Source of the DNA: Neurospora intermedia
Taxonomy: Eukaryota; Ascomycota; Sordariomycetes; Sordariales; Sordariaceae
NCBI GenBank assembly: GCA_037102815.1
Contig: BTPP01000002.1
Coordinates: 744,001 to 808,000, forward strand
Direction: 5' to 3'
DNA: 64,000 nucleotides
This document shows, piece by piece, positions 51,412-60,967 of this stretch. Position numbers and translations under genes: made by a program. Every line of letters starts with the position of its first letter. The first letter of the stretch is position 1. The notes under the pieces were generated by a model. It saw only the letters and a list, made by a program, of their open reading frames with translations. It was not told the DNA's origin and did not search any database.

Positions 51412-52515
51412 GGACCGGAGGAAACCACGGAGCGCTTCCTTCTGGGGAGTGTCCAGCTTGGGCAAGTGTTTGTTTGTTGTATAATCTATAAATTGGTGAT
51501 GTAAAGTTGCTGAGGTGTAGAGTCTAGAAAGTATGAAAAGTTTTGAACATGACCGACGTGGCCCAAATGTGTCGGTGATGAACTCTGGAGTGGATTGAGT
51601 GGATAAGCGGCTGTAGGGCAGTGGGCCGAGTGGCTCTTAGGGACAGGGCCCGGGGTGGTTGGTCGATGCGGAAACTGAGCATAAATGGACGGCGATTGGC
51701 ATATTCCCAATTTCTCATGCATCAGGCAGAGGCAAGCGGCAGCAGGAACGGATCGGCGACGCAGGGACAAGTTGCGGTTGTTTCGTTGATGGGCTGATGA
51801 CGACGGTCTGGAGTCTGGAGTCTGGAGATGAAGCCTCACATCATGATGGATTGACGTGTCAAGTTTATACTAACGTTTGGTCAATTAATGATTTGGAATT
51901 TCCCTTCAATTTGTCGCACAAGACGGCAGCTGGAGGCTTCCCATTGCCTCGGCCAAGGACGGGAATTGGGACGAGGCGCATTTTGGAGGAGCTGACGGGA
52001 CTGCCGACCTTTCCTCCAGCGGATGGAAGGGGAAGGAGGAAGGCAAAGTGGAAAACTGAAGGGTTCATCTGGAGGAGTGCAGTGTTTGACGTGGCAGTCT
52101 CAATGACCAGAGACACTGAAAGCTCTGAAAATTAAAGGCGTTGATTCCTGTACAAATCATTGGCCCAGGGGAACAAGACGCTGTAAACACCCGAACCCCA
52201 CATGTCCAACGGGGCGGAAGCCTGCACGTGCAGATTGTAGCCCGAAAATCCCTATCCATTGGTGGAAAGGGAAATAAAAGTGGACCTGCTTCGAAACCAA
52301 CCCAAGTCCCGCCCCGGACCCCCGGTCCCCGCAACCCGAACCTTCGCAGTTCCCTTTCTGGAGGAGACCATCATCCACATCCTTGCGGCCCGTTCCAGTT
52401 CCATCTTCACTCAGGTTGTTCCCGTCTCCATCTTCTCCATTTTCCACCCAACCCTCGACATGGACTCCCGGCTTGCCATAATGGGACCATTATCCGGTCG
52501 TCTACCGGCAACATC
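51412..52515. other. Divergent upstream region shared by two genes
   Basis: Holds the upstream regions of the minus-strand coiled-coil gene and the plus-strand NLR leader. No gene of its own is supported. No clear TATA box was found for either direction. Confidence 0.5.
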
Positions 52516-52717
52516 ATGATGAACTCCAAGCCTTTGAATGATATCTTCATTCAAGCTGGCATCGCCGCGGCACAGCCCATTAAAATGTACGTTTCCATGG
52601 GCAATGTCACGACTCAGCAAATCATCTTCCCTCGCCTATGCACAAAGCCTTACCTGTGCGAACTAACCTCATTCTAGACCATACAGGCATTCAATTCAAC
52701 GATACCTCTACCAATGA
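52516..52717 (+). CDS. Upstream ORF 1 in the NLR leader (spliced)
   Basis: ATGATG at 52516 opens MMNSKPLNDIFIQAGIAAAQ. A textbook intron follows at 52587-52677 (GTACGT, CTAACC, TTCTAG), and the joined frame ends with QRYLYQ at a TGA, 52715-52717, giving 36 residues. The TGA overlaps the ATG of the next upstream ORF (ATGA). Beyond this TGA the same frame stays open to 52945 with protein-like sequence (KHVRHIFRAVIFPELRQFV), so the stop may instead have broken a longer small gene that once ran into the NLR start. Either reading makes the intron real. Confidence 0.4.
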
Positions 52718-52917
52718 AACCGCAATACCGTCTCACTGGAAAGTTGGGTGGTCGTTTCCCCTCCTATCCATCGCTCAACCCCCAAACATGTGCGCCACAT
52801 TTTCAGAGCAGTCATTTTCCCCGAGCTGAGGCAATTTGTGCCCTCTCCCCCCGACGCACCAAGCATCTTCTCGATTGCTCTCGGGACAGCAGCACAACTC
52901 ACCAGCATCCACCATGA
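52714..52917 (+). CDS. Upstream ORF 2 in the NLR leader
   Basis: An ATG at 52714 gives 67 codons (MKPQYRLTGKLGGRF start, ending THQHPP). Its TGA at 52915-52917 overlaps the NLR start codon at 52914 as ATGA. It is basic and Pro/Ser-rich with no domain. It may act as a translation brake or reinitiation switch for the NLR; this is inference from layout. Confidence 0.35.
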   Translation: MKPQYRLTGKLGGRFPSYPSLNPQTCAPHFQSSHFPRAEAICALSPRRTKHLLDCSRDSSTTHQHPP

Positions 52918-55900
52918 TGTGTCTTTTCCACCGAAGCAGCCGTAGAGAAACCCGTCCACAGGCCGCACGGAAGCATCACTTGGGAACTCGCAAATCTTTC
53001 AATGCTCCTGAATCCATTACTGCTTCTGTTCCTCGCCCAAGGGCAAGGCACGCCTTTGTTGAGGTCGTACAACCAAACACTCCACCTTGCCAAAATGTCA
53101 CAAGCAAGCCCGACACTCTATGGGACCGCGCATACGACGCCCTTCGATCATCCAACGATCCCGACAAGTCTGGCTTGATTGCCAATTACGAGAGACAAGT
53201 TCTTCAAGCATTAACGGCCCAGAGCTCAGGTGACGATTAGCATCACATGCTCCGGCAAATCAACATGCTAATGCGATCGCAATTCCAGGGCACACTGCGC
53301 ATTCGGATTCACTCCTGGACCAGACACTCACACCCAAGGCAGTCCTCGACCGAGCCATTGAGGACGCATTGAAGCAGGCTCAAGAGGAAGGCTTGGCAAG
53401 ATCATCAATCAACAAAGCTGGCAAATTGGTGTTGGCGCTTCAAAACTTCATCGGCGAGGCTGTCAAGGCTTCCCCGGAGGCTTCCCTGGCCTGGGCTGGC
53501 GTGTGCCTTGTTCTCCCCATCCTCACCCAACCTGCCATTGCCGATGAAGCCCAGAGGAATGGCTTCTCATACGTCACCTCCCGCATCGCTTTCTGGACTA
53601 CGCTTGAGCGCCAGCTTGCCAGTACCGGGACCTGGACCGAGACTGTTCAGGAGGAGTTTATGACTCTTTACCAACACTTACTTGAGTTCCAGGTCCGCAC
53701 TGTTCTTCGATATCACCAGGGTGACTTTGCACGCTTCGTTCAAGATCTTTCTTTCAACGTATGGGACCAACTGATAACCGCTATAAAGGATCAAGAGCGG
53801 CTTCTCCATCAGGACCTACAGCAATACCACAATGTCCACCAGTCATTCACATTCGATCTTCTCAAGCAAAACAGCGATAAATATTTGAACTCCACGATCA
53901 AGTTTCTCCAAGCTCTGCAGGACGTCCAGCATCTTGTCCGCAAGAGCGCCGAGGAAAAGCTCCAAGAAAGGGAGAAAAAGTGTCTACGCCTCTTCCGTCT
54001 CACGGACAACCAGAGAGATGTCACCTATGAATGGTACAAAAGCCGTGTCGAAGAACGGGTCCAAGGAACTTGTGTCTGGGCCATCCAGCACGAGAATTTC
54101 CAAGACTGGCTGGAGCGTAAATCAGGACCACTTCTGATCACAGCAGACCCGGGATGCGGGAAGTCCGTCTTGTCCAAATACTTGATTGACCAGTATCTGC
54201 CACTACGGTGCCCGACTGCAACTGTTTGTTACTTCTTTTTCAAGGATGGGGACCAAAGCACAGTCAAGCAGGCCCTTTGTGCTCTTTTGCATCAGCTTTT
54301 TGGCCAAAAGCCAGAATTGATCAAGCATGCTCTCGAAGAACATGATCGCAATGGAGACGGCCTAATCGGAACGACATCCTCATTATGGCGGGTCTTCAAG
54401 GACGCAACGCAAGATGAAAGAGCGGGCACCATCATCATAGTGCTTGATGCTCTTGATGAATGCGAGCCCGACGAGTTCAAACTGTTGGTACACAACCTCA
54501 TTCAAGCGGGAGAAAGCCCTATCAAGTTTCTCCTTACATCTCGCCCGTATGGGGATGTGATTTCCCCTTTCAAGTATGGTGACATGCTGCAACGATTTCC
54601 GCGCGTTCTGATCCCGGGTGAAAAGGAAGAGCAATCAGATCAAATCAGCACTGAGATCAATCATGTTATTCAAGTTCGCGTCGAGCAATTCGTACACAAG
54701 TATGGACTCAAAAATCAACTCAGGGATACCCTTTGGGCGGAACTCAACAAGACAAAGCATCGCACCTATCTCTGGGTTTATCTTGTCTTTGACCATTTGG
54801 AGACCCTCGTCACAAGTGATGCTCTGAAGCGGACGCCTCAAGGATTTAAGACTGCCATGGAGAAACTTCCTCGGACAGTCGAGGATGCATATGAACGGAT
54901 TCTCAATCGGGCCCAGGGTGTCCTACGTACAATATTGCGACGAGTGTTGTGTGTCATGCTCGCTGCCCAACGCCCTCTGACTCTCTCCGAGATGCAGATT
55001 GTGGTCAACATGGAGCCTGACATCAAATCTATCAAAGAACTGGACCTGGAAGAGGAGGAAGATTTTTCGAAACGTCTGAGAACAATATGTGGACTATTTG
55101 TCTCGATTCACCAGCGCAAAGTGTACTTTCTGCATCAAACCGCGAGAGAGTTCTTGCAGGCCGAATCGGAACTTTCCACAGGGCCAGCGTCATGGCGCGC
55201 CTCGATCAGGGAGAACCAGGCCCATGGGGAACTTGCCCGGATTTGCGTGCGGTATATTTCCATCTTGGATCCTGACGTTGTTTGTCGCGCCGCCGACCGT
55301 TACCTCCCTGAAAGGGAATATCGTTTCCTGCTTTATTCGACACAGTTTTGGGTCCATCACCTGCGCAACGGTGACTTTGATGATGATATCGGGTTTATGA
55401 CAACAGCGATGGTCCTTTGTGAGCCTGGTTCCATACAATTTCGCGCCTGGGCGCCTGCCCGTTATCCTAACCCCGCAGGGTATCCTGCGAGTTGTTTCTC
55501 CACAACCTTGCATGTTGCCGTGGTTATAGGGTGCAGTGGCCTCGTCCGCCACCTCCTGCATAAAATTGGAGCTGAAGAAATCAACACGGGCTACAACAAA
55601 AGTGAGACAACACCTTTAGCTCTGGCCGCCAGACACGGCCACCGCGACGTTATGCAGCTTTTGATTGCAGCGGGGGCCAAAGTGGATGTTGGTTGGGAGG
55701 AACGAACTCCACTATTTGAAGCAGTGAACGCTAAACACGTTGAATGTGTCGCAATCTTACTCAACTGCGGCGCCTCCGTTGATTTCTTGGATGCACACTC
55801 CGGGCGAAACTTGCTACACGTTGCGGCCAGAGCCAACAACACCGAGCTTGGGAAGATGTTAGCTGACAGGGGTATTAATGTCAATTCCATCGACTCTGAC

Positions 55901-56803
55901 GGTAATACCGCTCTGATGGAGTGCCCTTTCGTCTCGAAGAACGATGGCATCAAATTCGCCACAGTGCTGATTGAAAAAGGAGCCCGTCTCGACATGGCCA
56001 ACAAATACGGCAAAACCGCTCTCATGCGAGCAGTCGTTTCGAAGAGGTGGGCTTTGGCTAAGCTCCTCATCGAGAAAGGTGCGGATCCCAACCTACAAGA
56101 TGGCCAGGGCGATTCGGCCCTTCACAGCATCTTTTACCACAAAGAAGAAGATGAGGTTGCAGCGGTATCACAGGTAGCAAGGACGCTAGTTGGGAAATGC
56201 GTTCACTTTGAGGCACAAAACCAATTTGGTGAAACGCCCCTACATGTTGCCGCTGATAGGGGGCTTACTGAACTAGTAAGACTGCTACTCGAAAGCGGCG
56301 CGGATACTGAGGCTACGAACCACAAGGGCAAAACGCCTGTCGTCCTTGCGATCACGTCAATCAGGCCCCAAACCGTTGAGGTGCTTCTCAAGTTTGGTGC
56401 TAAGATAGAAGGCACTGAGAAAGGCCCTTCAGCCCTGGAAAAGGCTGCATCACTTGTTGGGTATTATACACGCGAGGCGAATTGTATATTAAGCGTGTAT
56501 GAAAGCTTCAAGCAACGAACCTCACGCTTCATAACCGGACCCAACGACTGGACTCGAATTACGGGAGACACACTCAATATAGCATTCTTAATAGACCGTT
56601 GGAGCTCTGAAAGAGCTAAGGGGAGTTTGGCAATGTACCGAATGCTGCGCCGAGCGGTTGCTGATACGAGCATCGACATGCTAGCTGAACATGAAGCTGA
56701 AACGTTGCTACATCGTGCGATAAAGGATATGGATCAGTTGGTAGAGGATACTAAGCAGATGGTGAAGGAAAATATAGAGTTTGCTTGCCTGTCAGGAACG
56801 TAG
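52914..56803 (+). CDS. NACHT-ankyrin NLR-like protein
   Basis: Exons 52914-53229 and 53289-56803 (59-bp intron, GTGACG to TTCCAG) encode 1276 residues. The N-terminal region (about 68-330, starting DTLWDRAYDAL) matches the helical domain that precedes NACHT in many fungal STAND proteins. The NACHT NTPase follows: P-loop ADPGCGKS at 391-398, Walker B LDALDE at 491-496, then a LLTSRP motif. After a helical region, about eight ankyrin repeats span residues 845-1150 (for example TPLALAARHGHRDVMQLLIAAGA), and a non-repeat tail ends the protein. Fungal NLRs sense ligands through repeats and can trigger cell death in heterokaryon incompatibility or defence. No HeLo, HET or amyloid-type N-terminal effector motif is visible, so the output module is unclear. 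The repeats are diverged from each other, unlike the near-identical repeats of rapidly evolving NLRs. The first in-frame ATG has a good context (CCACCATG). Confidence 0.88.
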
Positions 56804-57795
56804 GAGAAGGTAGGCTGAGGTAATTACGGTCGTAGCTAGGTACTCGATAGATGAGCGCGACGAGCGCGACGAGTACGACGAGTGCGATGTACGACGAGGG
56901 CGCTTGGTAGAGGGCATCTATAGCAGTCGATTAGTATAAAATTCAATTGAATGCGACGATTGAAACGTACGTTGAGGTGGTAGATTAAATGGATATGTAT
57001 AGTATAGATAGGTGCAGTGTAATTGCGTGCAGTGCAAAGTGCTGGCGTAGAGTGCTGGTGCAATTGGCCGTGTGAAAAAGAGTGAAAGAAATGACTAAGT
57101 TAGAGGGGATGTCGCGTACATTGAAAAGACGAAATTTTGCAGGTAAAAACGGGATTTACGGTGTTAGGTGTCATCAGCTGAACTGCCCCATTTTTCAGGC
57201 AAAGTGCGTACCGGTAAGTTTTCGGTGCGTGTCGGTAAGTTAACTCCAAATCTACGACACTTAGAGGTAGATAGCCGTCTTTCATAAATGTGGTACCGAG
57301 TTGTGGTTCCTTACCAGGTGGGTGCTTGGGAAAGATGATTGTGTACGCTACACTTTTTCATTGACTTTTCATTTGTTTCAATATAAAATTCCCCGTCTAT
57401 TTTCCTCAATGGCTTCAAGTTACGCATTATCTTCATTAAGGATGTAAGCCAAGGAATGTATTTCGTCTTCAACATTGACAGGTATGAAGGTTGAAGTGCG
57501 TGGAGTATAGCTCTCGGCTCACACAATGTCAAGCAAGCCTTTGTTCTCCAACTTGTTCCCGTTCTGACTACAATTGTTCTACCCGTGTCTTCTCTGGACA
57601 CAAATAACTCGACCCCTTGGCGTTTCATTGTTCCTTAACCACGAGTCCACGGGAACAAGCGGCTCATATGAAACAGAGAAGCGGGTAAGCCCGCCATGTT
57701 AAGTAGTAAACAAAGACCACGGCACGTTCACCCCTTTTTTCAACATCAGCAGGCATATGTAGACCCGTCTGTCTAGAAGTGAATGAGAATGTACC
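56804..57795. other. Intergenic region
   Basis: No supported gene. A 9-bp tandem repeat, GAGCGCGAC with variants, lies at 56853-56888 just past the NLR stop. Confidence 0.55.
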
Positions 57796-57820
57796 ATGGT
57801 GAGGTATAAAAGCTCACCAT
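57796..57820 (+). promoter_or_regulatory. TATA box within an inverted repeat
   Basis: TATAAAA at 57805-57811 sits between perfect 8-base arms, ATGGTGAG at 57796-57803 and CTCACCAT at 57813-57820, 226 bp before the ATG at 58031. The TATA box itself is convincing for the secreted protein gene; any role of the arms is open. Confidence 0.6.
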
Positions 57821-58030
57821 CTCTTATTCAGATTCCTATTCACAACCCTTTTAGTCTCCACTCGAAGCCCAGCATTCACAACTGTCCTGTCCTATCTTTC
57901 CGTCCGTCAACCTCGGGACTACACGAAGCAGGAGCCAACCAACCAACTTGACTCATCAAAAAGAAAAAGAAAAAACGACAACAACAACAACAAAGCACCT
58001 TCAACCCCTTATTCACTCCCGCCCGACAAA

Positions 58031-58567
58031 ATGTTCCATCTCTTCCTCCTCCCCCTTCTCTCCTCCCTCCTCCTCCCCCTTCTCTCCTCCCTCCTCCTCC
58101 TCTCCTCCACGGTCACAGCCTACGATTTCTCCCCCACCCTCCCCGCCTCCGCCGTTCCCGACGCCCAAAAATCCGACTGGTGCGACTCCCACTCCTCCAC
58201 CTGCGTCTCCATCTGCGGCACCGGCATGGGCACCGATCTCCTTGGCGTGAAAATCAACGCCTGTTCATACAAGACGCTCCAATACGAATGTATCTGCAAC
58301 AAGGACAATTTGCGGCCGAAAATGGAACTGTTTCATTATACGGTTCCCGGACTAATGTGCGAGGCGGCGTGGAAGGCGTGTCGCAAGACGAATGAGGGAG
58401 ACAAAAAAATGGTGGGGGAGTGTGATAACCAGATAAGAAAAAAGTGTGGGCATAGAATTACGAAGGATCAGGAGACGAAGAATGAGGGGTTGTATGGGTT
58501 TTTTAAACCGATTAAGGGGGGTGGGAAGGCGGGGGGGAAGAAGAGGAGGGGAACGGACAGAGAGTGA
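58031..58567 (+). CDS. Secreted ten-cysteine protein, DUF7707-like
   Basis: One exon of 178 codons after an AAAATG start, a TATA box and a long pyrimidine-rich leader. Residues 1-30 are a very hydrophobic signal peptide containing the block LPLLSSLL twice in a row. The mature part has ten cysteines (51, 58, 62, 78, 87, 89, 110, 117, 131, 139). The order CxxxxxxCxxxC, then C, YxCxC, and a later CxxxxxxC resembles the fungal DUF7707 secreted family (WC..., TCVSIC, YECICN, LMCEAAWKAC). Members are small extracellular or GPI-anchored proteins of unknown role. Here there is no hydrophobic GPI tail; the C-terminus from about 141 is Lys/Gly-rich and ends KKRRGTDRE. Location outside the cell is inferred from the signal peptide and even cysteine number. 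Confidence 0.82.
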   Translation: MFHLFLLPLLSSLLLPLLSSLLLLSSTVTAYDFSPTLPASAVPDAQKSDWCDSHSSTCVSICGTGMGTDLLGVKINACSYKTLQYECICNKDNLRPKMELFHYTVPGLMCEAAWKACRKTNEGDKKMVGECDNQIRKKCGHRITKDQETKNEGLYGFFKPIKGGGKAGGKKRRGTDRE

Positions 58568-58606
58568 GAGGGGGGAGTGAGAGGGGGAGAGGGGATGAGG
58601 AGGTAC

Positions 58607-58634
58607 GTACCTCTACCTACTGACGTAGAGGTAC
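58607..58634. repeat. Inverted TACCTCTAC repeat after the secreted protein gene
   Basis: GTACCTCTAC at 58607-58616 and GTAGAGGTAC at 58625-58634 form 10-base perfect arms around 8 bases, 40 bp after the stop codon. It could fold in the 3' UTR or mark a 3' end. Confidence 0.75.
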
Positions 58635-59341
58635 CTAATGGAGGTCTGGCGGTGTTCCGTTGGGAGGAAGTTCGGGATGGGGAGTTTCTTTGCGTACTAT
58701 TTTTCCTTTCTTCTTATTTGTTTTCCAATGGCAAGGGGCAGAGACTGTCTCTGTGGAAGTGGTAGGTGGAGGGGAGGAAGGATTGTAAGATAGATGTCGT
58801 TTCCTTGCTAAGTTAATTGGGATAATTAGGTTCATATGAAAATAAAAAACAAATTGGAAGGGGGCTCAAATAGGCACTTTAGCATGGAAACTGCCATCGA
58901 ATGTATTTCGGTAACTTACTAGAGGTAACCAAGTAAGTGTGGAAGAATTGAAATCTGGCAGTTCAGCTGGGAACATATTGGCCAGCCTTCAACGCAGTCA
59001 CACATAGTTGCACATAGTTGTTGTCAACAACTTCGGCCTTGTCCTTTCAGAATAGAACTTTGTTATCAATATCCCTATCAAACGGTACTCTATAATGACA
59101 TGTAGCAACACGAATATTTTGTGAAAGAAATGAAGCCGTGATCCAAGTAACCAAGTCGTCCAACCCGCAACCCATGCTAACAAGAAACAAAGAAAAAGAA
59201 AATGAAAAAAAAGGGCTCAAATCCAACGAGCAACCCGACCATATACAAGAATTAAACTCCAATCTGATAGAAACGAAAAAGATAACCTCCCACCACCAAC
59301 CCCCCCAATTCTCCCATGCTCCCCCCATGTGTCATCCCCAC
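58635..59341. other. Intergenic region between convergent genes
   Basis: No gene seen; holds the 3' flanks of the secreted protein gene and of the chitinase gene. A CTAGAGGTA motif occurs at 58919. Confidence 0.5.
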
Positions 59342-60817
59342 TCACGACGACATGCCCTTCTTCATGTTATCATACTGACTATCAGGATACTCCAACAAGT
59401 TCTTCTCGCTGTCCAGCGTTCCCAGTCCGTCCTTCACGACCGTCATCAAACTATCCTTATCCGTGCGATCGCCGGAAGCCTCCCAATACATGGCACCGCC
59501 CAACCCCTTCTCCTTGATGTAGCTCACCTTCTGCTTGACCATCTCGGGCGTATCATAGCTAACCATGACCTTGTTCGCCTCATCATAACTCCAGCTGGCT
59601 CCGATCTTCTCATCCAAGAACACCTTGGCTCCACTCTTGGGCAGAACCTTGTAATCCCAAATACCCTTCTCCCACGATCCCTCGCCGACGCCCGAGTACG
59701 CGGTGCCGGGGCCATCGGTAGAAGCAAACGCGCGGCCGTACAGCGGCATGCCGAGCACGATCTTGTTGGACGGGATCCCGAACTTGATGTAATCCGTGAC
59801 GGCCCGATCAGTCGAGAAGGGCGTCGTATCCGGGTTCTTCTCGTCCGGGTACAAGTTCGCCTGGTGACCAGCCTTCTTATCCCACGCGCCCGCATAGTCG
59901 TAGGCCATGAGATTCATAAAGTCCAAAGTCTCGCCGATTTCCTTCATAGACGACTCCAAGACACCGTACTTGGAGGGGCCCGCAGAGGCGGCCATGGTCA
60001 ACAGGAAGTGGTACCCGTCGGCGTGGGCGGCCGCGTACTTGTCCATTTGCGAGCGGATTTCTTTCAGCAAAAGCAAAAAGTTCTGCGCTTCGGTTTCCGA
60101 GGCCGGGTATTCCCAGTCGATGTCGATGCCGTCGAAACCCCAGTCTTTGACGAGCGTCAGGGCCGAAGTGGCGAACTTGGTGCGGGATTCGGCGGTGGAG
60201 GCGGTCAGGGCGAAGCGGCTGGGAGAGGTCTGGGAGTAGGTCCAGCCGCCGATGGAGAGGAGGACGCGGACGTTGCGGTTGGCTTTTTTGAGGAGGTAGA
60301 GTTGTTTGACGCAGCCGTAGACATTGGTGCCGTTGTCGTTCCAGGCTGGGATTGTGTTAGTCTTGCTGAATTGGGGGTAGTGAGAGTGATGGAGAACACG
60401 TACAGTCAGTGGGATAGCGCTTATCCGTGTCAGACCAGGTGTCTGAGGAAAAGACAGTTCCGTCTTCTTTGAGGTTGGCGAAGGAGTACAAAACATGGGT
60501 GATTTTGTCGGCTGGGAGGTCAGCAGCCTGGTAGTTGCGGCCGTAGATGCCCCTGGAGAGGAAAGTCAGCACGCTGTTCAGCCCAAAGGGTGAGGATAGA
60601 CAGGCACATACCAGTTTGTAAAGTAAACAACGTTCTTGTATCCGCTACTGTCTGCACGATCAGGAGCAGTCACGTTGGTGTCAGTAGCAGTCACGTTGGT
60701 GTCAGTAGAGGTAGAGGTAACGTTGGTGCCCGGGCAGATAGGCGCAGGCGCAGCATCCACAAGGAATGAAGAGAAGGAAAGGACAGCCAGTGCGGCCGCC
60801 TTGATAGAGAACATCAT
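59342..60817 (-). CDS. Secreted GH18 chitinase (ech42/chit42 type)
   Basis: Exons 60817-60612, 60552-60404 and 60345-59342 encode 452 residues; both introns are 58-59 bp with GTATGT and GTACGT donors, and the joins restore conserved FTNWGIYGRN and DSWNDNGTN stretches. The enzyme hydrolyses beta-1,4 bonds of chitin by the substrate-assisted retaining mechanism. Residues 1-22 are a signal peptide. The catalytic motif DGIDIDWEYP places Asp190, Asp193, Asp195 and the acid Glu197 as in the family; SIGGW and the late WEASGD segment are also present. No chitin-binding module is attached, as usual for this group. A short Thr/Asn/Val repeat (TNVTATDTNVTA) lies between signal peptide and domain. The protein is close to Trichoderma ech42 along its length. 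It ends KKGMSS. It is probably used in cell-wall turnover or degradation of exogenous chitin. Confidence 0.93.
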
Positions 60818-60960
60818 AACGAATGAACGAATGAATGAATGGAGATGCCGCAGACTGATGTAGTGTATGGCGCACAAGGAGAGGACTGGAGGGAGTGTTG
60901 TTTGCTTGTCTGTCTGATGAACTAGACTACAACATCTCGGAAGGGGAGGACCTGAAGCTT

Positions 60961-60967
60961 CTTTTAT
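60961..60967 (-). promoter_or_regulatory. TATA-like element of the chitinase gene
   Basis: ATAAAAG on the minus strand, about 145 bp before the chitinase ATG. Confidence 0.4.

Noticed and set aside
52141-52677. Plus-strand unspliced frame of 178 codons before the NLR
   Set aside because: It begins at a non-ATG codon and reads through a near-perfect intron; only its 3' part is kept, as the spliced upstream ORF.
59138-60472. Plus-strand open frame of 444 codons
   Set aside because: It lies antisense to the chitinase gene, whose codon bias keeps the opposite frame open; the protein has no domain and ignores the clear chitinase introns.
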